Of a stretch of 64,000 nucleotides of DNA, positions 22,836-34,954 are shown piece after piece; position 1 is the first letter of the stretch, and every line of letters starts with the position of its first letter. Under the pieces are notes generated by a model, which had not been told where the DNA came from, searched no databases, and saw nothing but the letters and a program-made list of their open reading frames with translations. Origin of the DNA: Macrotrachela quadricornifera (lineage: Eukaryota; Rotifera; Eurotatoria; Philodinida; Philodinidae); assembly GCA_022393335.1 (NCBI GenBank), contig JAJEKB010021317.1, positions 1,281,181-1,345,180 of the forward strand. Direction: 5' to 3'. The translations under genes and the position numbers were made by a program.

Positions 22836-24703
22836 AAGACAATAATGTAAAAAAACGTTCAAAGATTTTCAATAGATTTGATTAAGCTTCTTTCGTATGT
22901 AGATTGAAATTTATGATAGAATCAAGTGCAGATCTAACTCTGAGATTATCATCGATTGTATCCAAGCATCAAACATTTTCCTAACGGCATCTTTCTAACT
23001 GATTTTTGACAATTTTAATAATTTTCTATTGCACACAAAGAAACGAGTGATCGAATAGCGCATTTAGATGTGTTTCTCTCACCGAGTACTCGCTATTTCA
23101 ATAGAATCGGAGGGCTCGAAAGAAAGCCAAATGAGTGAAAAGAATAGACAACTTTCAATTCTTTCAGAATATTTTCACACTTTCTCAAATTCGAGGATTC
23201 GTAAAAAATCGACTGATCGAATAGGCAAGATTGAAGGGATCGAAAGTGTAGATGGCAATGATTAGATTTTTCGAGGGGTGCGCATTACAAAAGAACGGAA
23301 AAAATTTGATTGAAATCATTCTCGAGCACTCGCTATGCCTATCGAAGGCCTTTTTAGATCTACTTGGGAACTGTATTTTTTATTTTCAATGAAACAAATG
23401 CTTATTCATCGTTGAATAATTTTAATATCTATTTTCATATGTATTTTTTTCTTCTATAAAAAATTTCAAATATTATCATTCTCGAATTGTCACAAAAAGA
23501 AATTCTTAATTTCTATACAAGGAGATTTTCACTATATTATATATTTGATTTCATTTGAAAGAAATTCTTTATTAAAATCTAAAACTAACATTATCTATAC
23601 AAATTCCAATATAATTCATTGGTTAAATTAATTAGACTTATAATCAAATGTCTTATGTTCTATCTTCACTAATGGCACAATTGAAATCTATATAGAAAAA
23701 TCTAATAAATATCATAGATGATAGTTCGTACAAGAGATGAGGACATCGATCGAATCTGTGAGGATGAAATTAAATTTTATCAAAAATCCAGTGTGTTTAA
23801 ACACCTTCAAATAGCTAAAGACGTTCGAAGAGTCAAATGTTTTATCTTAATTTTGGATAGATTTAGATGCGTTGTTATAAACGGTTGAGGACGTGTCATA
23901 TGTTTCAATTTTGATGTGTTTAATGAGTTTATTCTATAGGTTTTAAACGTGTGTTTACAAACTAGAGATGTTCATAGCGACTGGCTTGGCAGAGGTAGAT
24001 TGTCAACCAATACGATCATTTCTGTTACAAATAGGTTTAATATAAAAAAATGTTCAGATGAATTGTTTTCTAATTAATTATTTGTTTTGAATTTTTTAAA
24101 ACTTTGTTCATAACGAGAGATCCGAGAATTAAGTTTATTCGAGAAAAATAAAATTTGTCAGAATATTTTTTAAAATAATACATATCAATCCAGTGTTTGG
24201 ATGTTGATCCTAAATCTCTTATTCGTTTTATTAAAAAGGCGAATTATCCTTCTTAAACTAGTCAAAAAATTCCATTGTTGTTATATCGTTTCACCATTGA
24301 TAATCATTTGTTTCGATATAGTATTAACATCGAAATAAAATGAACTTGTCGATGATTTCGTTCACTCTATCAAATGGTATATACCAAATTGGACTAAAAT
24401 TTCGAGGTACTCTTTATTACCGAAGATGATCTTATGTATATATCATATTGCAGAGTTGATTTTATTTCAACATGAACATTCTCATTTGGTGATATTATTC
24501 TATTTAGTGTTTAATTTATTTATTTTAACACTAAACTATTAACATAGATCAATAATTAGAAATGTTTTTATTGAAGAGGAAACGATTATCAATGAAATTT
24601 AATCTATTAAAGAGTGATGTTTAATTAAACAATTCTACTTTAATTGTGACATACAATAATTTTGTTAATATAAATGATATTTAAATAAAATGTAAATCTA
24701 TAA
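22836..24703. other. AT-rich intergenic DNA
   Basis: No supported gene. Short GAGTACTCGCTAT / GAGCACTCGCTAT motifs near 23082 and 23322 hint at a decayed repeat. The terminal 200 bp is the 3' flank of the decarboxylase gene. Confidence 0.4.
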
Positions 24704-25204
24704 TTAATTAATTCTTTGTGTATAACCATGAGGTAAGAGTTTCGGTTCACAATCGATAATTGTTTCATCATTTAATTGACAATTTTCCATAAATGTTATT
24801 TTAGCAAATTTATTAATTATTTCAATAGGATAAGTTGGTCCTAAATCTCTATATTCTTTTATTTGTTGAATATGTTCATTTTGAAAACAAACTATTTTTG
24901 AAGGTTGATTAAAAACCCAATAAGGAAAAAATATTGTACCATGAATAGAACGTTCATCAAGATTAATAACCGAACAAACAGATGTTCCTGGTGGTTCATT
25001 CCAACTTATTTTAAATAAATTTAATTTTGATGAAAGTTTAACTATATTAACTTGTTGATTTTTAACCCATCGATTTGCCACAATACCTGAATGAATACGA
25101 TAATCTATAGTATCAACATTTTTAACATACATTTCATATTGCCATCCATTTTCATATGTATATATCAAATGTTTTCCAACTAAATTTTTCAAATCATCAC
25201 CCAT
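24704..25204 (-). CDS. padC: Phenolic acid decarboxylase (PadC family)
   Basis: A 166-residue single-exon frame. Non-oxidative decarboxylation of hydroxycinnamic acids (p-coumaric, ferulic) to vinylphenols is the known reaction of the family; it is cytosolic and cofactor-free. The start is ATG 25204 because family similarity begins there (DLKNLVGKHLIYTYENGW). The frame is open to 25321, but a splice-acceptor-like TTAATAG lies about 40 bp upstream of the ATG. Catalytic residues known from the Bacillus enzyme appear conserved: Tyr15 and Tyr17 (YTYENGW), Arg45 (RW) and Glu70 (SWNEPPG); HGTIFFPYWV is also kept. A two-residue insertion lies between Arg45 and Glu70. This family is mainly bacterial and fungal, so horizontal acquisition is likely. 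The 5' flank abuts a foldback element. Confidence 0.9.
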   Translation of the reverse strand: MGDDLKNLVGKHLIYTYENGWQYEMYVKNVDTIDYRIHSGIVANRWVKNQQVNIVKLSSKLNLFKISWNEPPGTSVCSVINLDERSIHGTIFFPYWVFNQPSKIVCFQNEHIQQIKEYRDLGPTYPIEIINKFAKITFMENCQLNDETIIDCEPKLLPHGYTQRIN

Positions 25205-25269
25205 CGTTTTTTCGTTAAATAAACAGTTAACTCGAAAATCTATTAAGAAAAAAAACAAAACAAATTTGT

Positions 25270-26268
25270 TAACGGGTGAGTCAAAATGAATGGCGCTCTC
25301 AGTATTTTTCATGTAACTCATTCATTTTTCAGTGTTTAAGAAAAAAGTTTTTTTACCAAAAGATTCGTCGTGAAATTCTCTACAAAACGTATATATTTTT
25401 ATTATCTTTAATAATCTCCATTATTTTGAGACATGCGACACAACCGGTTGGTCCAAGAATTGCAAATTTCAAACACAGCATTTTTTAGAACTTATTTCTT
25501 CTATTATTGTTTCTTTGAATATCACTGTATTCAAGAAAACAAAATATATCACAAGATGCAGCGTGAGAAGCTCTACAAACTACCAAGTAAAGGTTATTTT
25601 AATAGTGTACTTTTTGTCTTCAAGTAAAATAAAACTTTTGCGTGGTTAAATTTGCTATTGTGAGAAAATAATTTTTTTTACACGAACGAGAATTTCATTT
25701 CCTTATTTTATCTTTTGATCAACTAATAGGATTCTCTAAAAAAAAACAAAGTATACCATATGATGCAGCGTGAAAAGGTCTACAGTTTATAAAGAACGAT
25801 TTATTTTATTTCTGTACTTTTTATGCTCAAAGAGGCTTCAAACTCTGTGCGACCAGCTTTTCATAACGGAAAAAGACTAATCTCACAAAATCTTTCTGTT
25901 TTGAAAACAAAAAGTACACTATTAAAATAAACTTTCGTTGGTAGTTTGTAGAACTTTTCACGCTGCGTCTTGTGGTATATTTTGTTTTCTTGAATACAGT
26001 AATTTCAAAGGTAGCATAGTCGAAGAGTTAAAATGTGCAGTAAAAAAAATGGAAAAAATGTTGTGTTTGGAAGTTGCAATACTTGAACCAACTGGTTGTA
26101 TCGCATGTCTCAAAATAATGGAGATTATTTAAGATAATAAAAATATATACGTTTAGTAGAGAATTTCACGACGAATCTTTTGGTAAAAAAATGTTTTTCT
26201 TAAACACTGAAAAATGAATAAGTTACATGAAAAATACTGAGAGCGCCATTCATTTTGACTCAACCGTT
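25270..26268. repeat. Foldback element with about 350-bp arms
   Basis: The left arm (25270-25628) is the reverse complement of the right arm (about 25896-26268); its outer end is AACGG(G/T)TGAGTCAAAATG. The right arm encodes a Tc1-like C-terminal relic (EELKCAVKKMEKM, then EPTGCIACLK) similar to the transposase end at 56.1 kb, so the arms probably derive from a Tc1/mariner element. A third, partial copy lies inside (25741-25800). Part of the same family recurs within 60060-60180. Confidence 0.8.
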
Positions 26269-26640
26269 ATATAAAAAAATAATGTTAGGAGATAAGATTT
26301 TTTCAATTATTTAATATAGATATGGTATTGTTACACGGTAGTTCATAAAGGTTAACGGATTGAATGTCAAAATCTATTAATGTAGAAAAAGAAAATGTCG
26401 AAAATAATCCAAGAGCATATTTTATTATCTTTTTTTTTGATTGTTAAATATTTCAGACGAAATTTATTTTTTAAAAAATAAAAGATAAATAAACATTACA
26501 TGAATAGATTAACCCTTTAAATACTAGTGATCACAATTACGATCTCATTTCCACCAACTATGCTTTTCAAATGACTCGAGAATAATCGACATTTAACCAC
26601 CTAGTCGTCCATAATTAACCCGAAGAGAACAAATTTAAAT

Positions 26641-26945
26641 ATGACGATCATATGTCAACTAAACAAGATGAAATTTTTATCAGTTCAAGAGATATATTCA
26701 AAGTTCATAGATAAACCCTTTTATTAAATATATTTGTCTTTTTCTTCTCTATGAAAAAAGTAAACATTTTTTTTTTGTTAAGATAAATACTAATAGTTAA
26801 GAAAGAGCTTCTCTAGGTGTGTCTTTATGAATATAAACTTTGAATATGCCTTTTCAACTGATAAAAAATTCATCTCATTTAGTTGACATATGCTTGTCAT
26901 ATATTTATTTCTTATCACCGGGTTACTTATGGACCACCGTGTATG
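26641..26945. repeat. Foldback repeat followed by a Tc1-like end
   Basis: 26641-26716 pairs with the complement of 26826-26902 (CATATGTCAACTAAA and TTTTTATCAGTT blocks). TTATGGACCACCGTGTA near 26928 matches the end ATTATGGGCCACCCTGTA near 43661, so this is probably one terminal part of a TA-targeting element. Confidence 0.65.
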
Positions 26946-28089
26946 TATAAATAATTTCGATGATAAAATAAACGATTAATTTCTTTGTTTGCATATTCTC
27001 TTTGCTTAACATATAATGTTATATAGACATTTGATAACAGAATGAGACAATATTTACTTTACACCTATAACTATATTACTGACTCTCTATGATCGAAAAT
27101 ATAAATACAATACGGTTTATTCTCTATTATCAAATCATGACAATTTTCAGTAACATCATTATTAGAATCAAGATCAATATATATATTTATACTGGTTATT
27201 ATCTTCCTTGAAACATCACTTGACTTCTTCAAACTATTTTTGTAATTGAAATATAATTGAAATATATACCTTTTCACCTACAGTCATGTTGATGCCTCAT
27301 ATGAAAAAAGAATTGTATTCATAATTATTGATCTACAGATCATCTTATTGTCACATCTATATTTAGTGAACTTTTATTCATAGATCGATTCAAATATTTT
27401 TTTTCTAATCTTCATTTTAATAATAATCAAAATCAAGTTGCTGCTGATTGTCTTTAAAAAGTACAACTAATCATAGATGAATTTAAAAAACATTTTTTCT
27501 ACTGTTTCAGTCTGTATAAAAACCTTTGTATTGAATGAGACTTTAGCTTTATCGAAGAACCGTTTACATTTCAAAGAATATATATGTCATGAAAACGTCA
27601 TAAAATTTGGAATTAAAATGTTTATACTTTGTCACCATAAGGTTGTAAAATTTATCTTTGTTCGTAGATAATTCCTATTCGAGTCTTATTTTGTTTAAAT
27701 ATTTGAAGAAGAACAAAAATCTGGTGAGCAAATATTTTCTCATACGGATAATTTCCTTGCACTACAATGAATTGATAAATGCACAGTCACAATATTATCC
27801 ATTTTTTGTGAATCAACTGTAGTTCCAATAAAAAAAGTATACTTTGGAATGAAAGAGCAGAAAATGAAACCTCTTTATCTAAAAGAGTATAATGGCAATC
27901 GAGATTTGATCGACAATTACGATATATAAATAAGATTCTCAGAGTGTATCCATCGATTGATAAAATAGTACAAAAAATTCTTTTTTTCGTTTGCTAGATC
28001 TGACAATTTCTAATGTATATGTTTTATATAAACTAAAAAACCAATGTCAATCTTCGTTTAGCTAATTATTAAATTGAGTTGATTGAAGA
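26946..28089. other. AT-rich intergenic DNA
   Basis: No supported gene; the short frames here show no recognisable motif. Confidence 0.4.
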
Positions 28090-28366
28090 AATCTATTGGA
28101 AAGTACGGTAGTCAAGTGCGAAGTTCAATTGGTCGACCAATTTCTCAAAGTTTACTCCAACTTACAGCATGGCATTTCCCTTTGCACATTCTATTAGCAG
28201 AAATTCAAGGAGAAAATCCTATTTTTGTGATAATACCGTCAAGGGATTGAAGGCAAGGCGAGATACTTTGTACAAATGTATTCAATATGATGTAGGGTTG
28301 TATCTTACAGACTGTTTTGAAGACTATCACATTTTAAAAGGGTTCGAAATCATGTATTCCGTGTAA
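28090..28366 (+). pseudogene. piggyBac transposase C-terminal fragment
   Basis: One frame gives RPISQSLLQLTAWHFPLHI; after a frameshift the frame 28169-28366 gives ARRDTLYKCIQYDVGLYL and FEDYHILK. Together these resemble the C-terminal ligand-like region and zinc-ribbon (RRDTRYxCxxCDVGLC...CFxxYH) of piggyBac-type transposases, with several Cys replaced. The rest of the gene is absent. Confidence 0.65.
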
Positions 28367-28805
28367 AAATAATCCCAACATCAAAGGTCTAGTGTCTATT
28401 TCTCACTAGAACTTATTGAGGGTAACATCTTGAGAATTGTATGGAATGATGAATACGAATTTTCTCGATTATATATTTAATTAATTGTATAAATATAAAA
28501 TCACGCGTTCGACCATCTACAATCATTTCGAATAATAATAAAGCAAAGATAAGAATGATACTATTGTTTTTATGCAACAAGTTATAAAAGAGAAGAAAAA
28601 TAAATTGAGATTCTCGCTTTTTTGCTTTTTCTTATCAGATAAAATAGTCAAGTCAATTCTAATAAAACATAGAGAGTCATCATAAAAAAAAAAGAGATGT
28701 TGAATATGTCACATGTTTGATTAAAATTCTAATAAACTATTTTCAATTTTGTATCACCTAATGTAATCAAGTACTTCTTTGGCATGTGAGCAAGAGAAAG
28801 ATTAT

Positions 28806-30694
28806 ATGAATTTTGTTTTGGTCTTGTTCAATGATCATAGCAAAAGTTGCCAAGAAGAATTTATTTCGCAACTTTATCGTATTTCCAATACGGTAAATAC
28901 GTTTAATGATCTAAATGCATTAGTAGATTTTGTCACTGACATTGAAGATAAACATGTCTTTCTTGTTTTATCTGCTAGTTGGGATGATAAAATCATATCT
29001 CTTCTTCACGACATACCACAATTCAATTCGATCTACATATTTTGCTCAAAAAATCTTCCAAACGCTGGTGAATATCGTTGGTTACAAAAATATCGTAAAG
29101 TTAAAAATATATTCATCGATATTAATTCTCTCTGCGATCGTTTATATCGAGACAGTAGACAAATTAATCATTCTGATAATATTCCCATCAGTTTTCATGA
29201 CGGTGAAGCAAATTTAGGATCAGTCGAAGACGAAAACTTGAATGAACTCAATGCAATGTTCATGTATTCTCACTTACTTAAAGATATATTGATTAAAATG
29301 GATTTCGACACTCAATCAAAATCACAATTTGTCAACTTCTGTCGTATTAAATATGCTGATAATCCATTCACATTGCGTTTTATTGATGAATTCGAACAAG
29401 ACTTCATGAAACTTCCGGAATTACCAACATTCGATGTGTCTATAGAGGTCACAGGTAAAGTTGTATTTTGCAAATGTTCTTATACACAGAAAGATATACA
29501 TATATTTATTATAGTGTGATAAATAATGAATTTATTAAAATAAGAAATAGTATAGGTGGTCTGATTTCATTTAATAATTTCTTATCAACAAATACAGATG
29601 AAGAACTTGCACAAGGATTCGCTGTTGCACAAACAGGAAATCCAGAAATGATAGCTGTTTTATTTAAAATTGAAATTCCTCATAATATTCGTTCAAGTCC
29701 ATATGCATCCTTGGGTGATTTAAGTTATATGCAAGATGAAGATGAAATTCTTTTTTCAATGCATACCGTATTCAGAATTCAAAATATAAAACAACAAATA
29801 AATGAATTAGGAGTATGGAATATATATCTTAAATTAACAAGCCAAGAAGTTGATCAAAATCTTGCTTATCTAACTGAACATATGCGTGAAGAATTGACAG
29901 GAGGAACTAGTTTACATCAACTTGGACAGTTAACAGCAAGAATGGGAGAATATGATCAAGCAAAAGAAATCTATGAATTATTAATTTCAACAACATCTAT
30001 TAATGATAAGAAAGGACTTGCTTTCTTACATCATCAATTGGGAGTAATCTATTATGGACAAGGTGATCTTGATGATGCCCTTTATCATTATCAAAAGTCG
30101 CTTGAACTTAAATTAATACATTTACCAGCAAATCATCCAGAATTGAGTTCAACATATTCGAATATTGGAATGATTTTTGAAGATCAATAACAATTTCATC
30201 AAGCATTAGAACAATATCAAAAAGCACTTGAAATTGATCTACAAGCAAATGTTATCGATCAACAAACTGTTTCTATTAATTATAATAATATAGGAGGTGT
30301 TCTACTAAGACTTCGTCGCTTTGATGAGGCTTTAACTAACTATGAACGATGTTTAGAACTTCAGCTTAAAATTCTTCCACCAACTCATCCTCATATTGGT
30401 GCACTTTACTCTAATATGGGAGTTGTTTGTTTAGATAAACATCAATGGTCACAATCACTCGATTATTTCAATAGATGCCTCCCAATTCAACGAGAATCCC
30501 TTCCTCCAAATCATCCCACTATAGCTATTACACTCTATAATATGGCTTTAGCTTTTGAACAATTAAATCAATATAGCGATGCAATTAAATATGCTGAACA
30601 AGCTGAACATATTGTCATTCATTCTTGTCCTTCGAATCATCCCGATCGTCTACTATATCGAGATTATCTAAACAAGCTTCGTTCTAAATTTTAG
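28806..30694 (+). pseudogene. ADP-ribosyltransferase with TPR repeats, broken
   Basis: The N-terminal region (MNFVLVLFNDHS...) and linker are followed by a mono-ADP-ribosyltransferase domain, then about six TPR repeats, an arrangement common in bdelloids. ART motifs seen: YRG (29441-29449), FLSTN in the Ser motif, and EDEILF (ExE). A 60-bp GT-AG intron (29455-29514) splits the domain just after YRG. Lesions: the segment normally between the linker and YRG is missing at about 29430, with a frame change, so the N-terminal third of the ART domain is deleted; and a TAA at 30188-30190 interrupts the third TPR. After that stop the TPR frame stays open to TAG 30692-30694. It is unlikely to make active enzyme. 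Confidence 0.8.
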
Positions 30695-31183
30695 TACAAG
30701 ATCTTAAATGACATTTTGTTTATAACGAACAGATATTGAACAGGCAACGTATATCACGCAAGAAACAACATGAATTATGCAATATTCAAAATTTTCTTTC
30801 TTTCTATATTCGACATCTTCATGTTTACCTTCATTTTAAATAGTTTATTTGATATAGAAATTAGACGATGGAATCAAGATATCTATGTGCCACTTTATTA
30901 TCTTTCTCGAAGAGAAGAGTCTTACAAACATAAATTGTTTGCTTTCTTGCTTGTATGTCCGTAGAGGATCAAAAAAACATTGTATTAATATTTTCTCTAA
31001 AACATGATCAAAGGATAATCAGGGTCGACGAATCCGAATCTGATGTTAGTTTCTTAAAATTTTTAACACAAAGGATCACTTCTTTACAAAAAAAAAGATT
31101 ATCATAGTTGTTCGAAGGGTAATCGAGGACGAGGAATTCAAATTTGAAGCCAATTTACTAAAAAATTTTTGAAGCTCAATTTT
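30695..31183. other. Intergenic DNA with dispersed-repeat units
   Basis: It holds the second copy of the repeat described at 7135-7310 (units near 31013 and 31115). No gene was seen. Confidence 0.45.
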
Positions 31184-31187
31184 TTAA

Positions 31188-32869
31188 CACATTCAACGCG
31201 ATTCAGTTTTCTCCAAAATATTGAGTCTATTCGAGAACCTACTTATAATAAATGCACCTATTTGTCATTGCATCATCTTCTTCCCATACATGTAAAAGCC
31301 GAAAAGACGCTACAACTATTCAAGTTTCAAAGTCGAATATTCAACTATTCAACTATTCAACTATTGTTGCATGAAAGATTAAAGACGCTAACTACAGGAT
31401 GCTAGAACTATTACATATAATGTTGGCGGTGAGGACGAGAGAGGTGTGGTTGTCAAGGAACCGCTACTTATAGGTTGCTGCCAAATGCAACGGACAGCAT
31501 CTTTCCTTCGTGGATTACTTTAAGCATCCTGCAGGCAGTATCCTATAGTAGCATCCTTAATCTATCATATATTAATAGTTGAATGGTTGAATAGTTGAGC
31601 GAAAAGTTGAATAGTCGAATCGAATTAAAGAGTTCTACACTACTGCTCGAATCAAGATTGACTGCTCAAGCCTCAACCACTTTTGGATTTACTTAAAGCC
31701 AGATTTTCGTCTGTATATATTCCTGATGCAGTTTTTACAATTGACGAAACAACGATACCATGGCGAAGCATACTTTTGTTCAAAAAAAAATACCTAGCAA
31801 AGCGCACAAATATAGGGTAAACATGTACAAGCAAGCGGCTACTAACGGATATATGTGGAATTATTTGATCTATACTGGTGAGCAAGATCCAATGGCAGAT
31901 CTTGGACATACTGAGACAATAGTGATGAATTCATTGACTGGTCTTGAGGGATGCTATCGGACTGTGGTAGTCGATAACTTCTTTACTAGGATTTCCCTAG
32001 CAAAAGCTTTGTTGATACACGATACATACCTTATTGGAACATTGAGAAGAAATCGTGTCGCAACCGGAAAAGAATTTCTTCAAAAAAAGGTCAAGCATGG
32101 CGAAGCGTACGGACTTCAAAATGAGGAAGGCATAAAACTGATCATATGGAAAGACAAAAAGATGTTTTAATAATTTCCACAAGGTCTTCGGATTCAGCAG
32201 ATGTAGTTGACATTCTGAAAACAAATTTTCAAAATGAGCCAATAATGAAGCCAAGGCACTGATTTATCTGATCAACTATCACCTTATTATATATGCCTCA
32301 GGCGATCTTTAAAATGGTACCAAAAGGTAGCATTTGAATTGATTTTTGGGTTGGCTATAATGGATAGTTATTTGGTATCCAAGGAAAACTATTCAATAAA
32401 TAATATGACCATCCTGAAGTTCCGTGAAAGTCTTATGAGATTCTTACTGCTCGGTATACCACTTGAGAATCTGAAGCCTGGAGCGAGACAACGGTCAACA
32501 AGTCAAAGCAAGCGCAAACTTGGTGATCACAAGCTGGAAGAGAGAGAAGAATCTTCTCGTGATGTCTAACGATGCTGTGCTGGCTGCTACGAGAAAATAA
32601 GGCAACAACAATCAAGAGAAACAAGTAATGCAACTGCAAAGAAAGTAAAGACTTTTTGTTCCGATTGTGACAAGTTCTATTGTCTTGGTTACTTTAAGGA
32701 GAAACATCATTCTGTATAATAAATGGTTAAAGAGAGGCTCGAGAAAATATATGATAAATCACACACACCATTTTAACCGAACAAAAAAAGCAAAAAAAAG
32801 TGTTTTTCTATTCATTTTCTTCCTAAAATATAGCGGGTCCCACCCGTGGGACCCGTCGCGTTGAATGTG
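31188..32869. mobile_element. piggyBac element, 1682 bp, TTAA-flanked
   Basis: The inverted ends CACATTCAACGCG are perfect at both sides and flanked by TTAA (31184-31187 and 32870-32873), the canonical piggyBac target. The right subterminal DNA contains the palindrome GTCCCACCCGTGGGAC. A foldback with TTCAACTATTCAACTATT arms (about 31325-31625) occupies the left third, where the transposase N-terminus would be. Confidence 0.9.
31690..32719 (+). pseudogene. piggyBac transposase, degenerate
   Basis: Recognisable blocks in shifting frames: PDAVFTIDETTIPWR (Asp block), then in 31760-32170 VVVDNFFTRISLAKALL and TYLIGTLRRNR, then SADVVDILKTNF, then 32339-32569 SINNMTILKFRESLMR and PLENLKPG, and finally the Cys-rich end KTFCSDCDKFYCLG. 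Frameshifts near 31750, 32165, 32330 and 32568 break it, and the N-terminus is missing. It lies inside a complete set of piggyBac ends, so it marks the element's own former enzyme. Confidence 0.85.
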
Positions 32870-32873
32870 TTAA

Positions 32874-33479
32874 ACAGAAGATTAAAAGGCGACTGCAAGT
32901 TTTTGGTTAAAAGCTGATCCAACAATGGGATATATATTAGTTTCTACAGAAAATTTTATTCTATCCGATGGTATATACCTGACCAGATTATTTCATGCAC
33001 AGGTAGAGAAAAAGTTTTGACTTAAATCTGTATAGTTTGATGCTAACGCATCCTCAAATCAATGCCGAAACCATATGAATCCAAGCCAAAATATATTACG
33101 AACAGTGTTTAACAGAAATTGATAAGTTCTATATCAATGAATAGAGAAAATGTTTCTCTGCAAATCAACATATGTTTCATGATTGGATGGAAACTTTGTG
33201 ATAGCCCTTAGGTTTTTCTACTACAGACTGTATTTTGACTCGTGTATCTACCCGAAAGTTCTTTTACCGGTCGTCAAAATCGTTCATTCGATTGAATTAG
33301 ATTGATTAGAGTTAAACTAATCGAACGATTGATGTTTAAACTGGTTACAAAACGCTTACAACAGACAGTTCCAAAGTTGCAGATCACTGTAAAAGACAAA
33401 CGGCTATATACTTAGCAAGTACTCGTTTTTTTAATGATCAAAGCATTAAAATATCCTTGAAGAATATTCATAGTTTCAA
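32874..33479. other. Intergenic DNA
   Basis: No supported gene; 3' flank of the Cys-rich gene. Confidence 0.4.
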
Positions 33480-34234
33480 TTAACAAACATCCCGTTTTTC
33501 TTCTTCTTCGCGTCTATATTGTCGACAGTTACCGCATGATCGATCCCAAGAACATTCATCATTTTGAGAACATGTTTGCCAGTTTTGTTGTTTACCTATA
33601 GTCCCTGCTTTTTGAGTGTAACACCACCAGTCACCTACATTTGTATAACCAGCATCTGCATAAGCCCAACAATGTCCTTTGTAACATCCACAACGTGAAC
33701 CATTACAATCATCAGTTAAAGGTCTTCCTACAGGTGATGAACAAGCATCCTGATGTACTGCTTCCTCATATCTATATTGTCGACAGCTACCACATGATCG
33801 ATCCCAAGAACATTCATCATTTTGAGAACATGTTTGCCAGTTTTGTTGTTTACCAATAGTCCCTGTCTTTTGAGTATAACACCACCAGTTACCTGGACTT
33901 GCGTGATTAGCGTCTGCAAAAGCCCAACAATGTCCTTTGTAACATCCACAACGTGAACCATCACAATCATCAGTTAAAGGTCTTCCTACAGGTGATGAAC
34001 AAGCATCCTGATGCACTGCTTCCTCATATCTATATTGTCGACAGCTACCACACGATCGATCCCAAGAACATTCATCATTTCGAGAACATGTTTGCCAGTT
34101 TTGTTGTTTACCTACAGTCCCTGACTTTTGAGTGTAACACCACCAGTCGCCTGCATTTGTGTAACCAGCATCTGCATAAGCCCAACAATGCCCTTTGAAA
34201 CAACCACAACGTGAACCATCACAATCACCAAAAC
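33480..34234 (-). CDS. Extracellular Cys-rich triple-repeat exon
   Basis: An open exon of 251 codons from a GT-AG acceptor (AG at 34236-34235) to the stop at 33480. It contains three repeats of about 86 residues, each with RCGCYKGHCWAYADA, WWCYTQK.GT.GKQQNWQTCS and NDECSWDRSCG.CRQYR. The DNA period is exactly 258 bp (TCTATATTG at 33513, 33771, 34029) and the copies are nearly identical, which indicates recent tandem duplication. Many Cys and Trp suggest a disulphide-rich extracellular module. It starts in phase to accept one base from an upstream exon; the upstream phosphodiesterase exon ends with exactly that overhang, so both may be one gene with a 720-bp intron. I know no function for the module. 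Confidence 0.75.
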
Positions 34235-34954
34235 CTGTGTTTTTGAAAGAAAATAGATTTTTGTTTGAAAGTCATGAATAAGGCGTTGTAAGCAGTAGGA
34301 GAATATGTCACTGCTTCTCTGAACAGTCATTTCTTAGTTATGGGAATCGTAAAACAAAAGTGGTTGGTTCGCAAAAATTTGATGATGAATCTGCTTGTAG
34401 TGAATTTGAAGGTACTTCTTCGTAAGTGAATGGAAGAGGAAATAAGAATATATATGGCAATAAAGAACTGTTAAAGATAATAGGCTTTTGCCGTTAGTAT
34501 ACGTAGAAGATATTATTAAAATCAGTTTACCTAGGGGAAATTGTCGAACGGATCGTGTTTTAGATCGATATAGCATGGAGGAAATTATATAGAACGGTCA
34601 TCGTAATATACGCTAATATTATTTTAGGAGACTGTCTATTGTGGAAAGAGTTAAGAGGCTTAAGTTGGAAGTTGTAGGAATCGTAGAATTTAGGCGAGAA
34701 AATTTTAATGCAGTAAAATGGAAGATCTGGCGTCGAAAACTGAGTAAAACTGTCTAATTTAATATTTTCTCTCATGGATCCATTTATTTTATGTATAGAA
34801 TAAATGAGATGAATATTAACGATTCATTGACTTTGATGAATTTAAGTTGAGAACTATCAAGCTGAATTTCATGGATATTCTGTACGTTTATCTACTGTAT
34901 AAGATGGGTTTAATAGTTAGAAAAAACCTATGGTTAGGGTAATAAATGTCTTAC
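34235..34954. other. Probable intron or intergenic spacer
   Basis: Starts at the donor GTAAGA (34954) and ends at the acceptor CACAG (34235) on the minus strand. A further donor-like CCTAG/GTAAAC near 34532 leaves room for an extra exon, but none is convincing. Confidence 0.4.

Noticed and set aside
33500..34234. CRISPR-like regular repeats
   Set aside because: The 258-bp period is an in-frame protein repeat; there are no short repeats with unique spacers.
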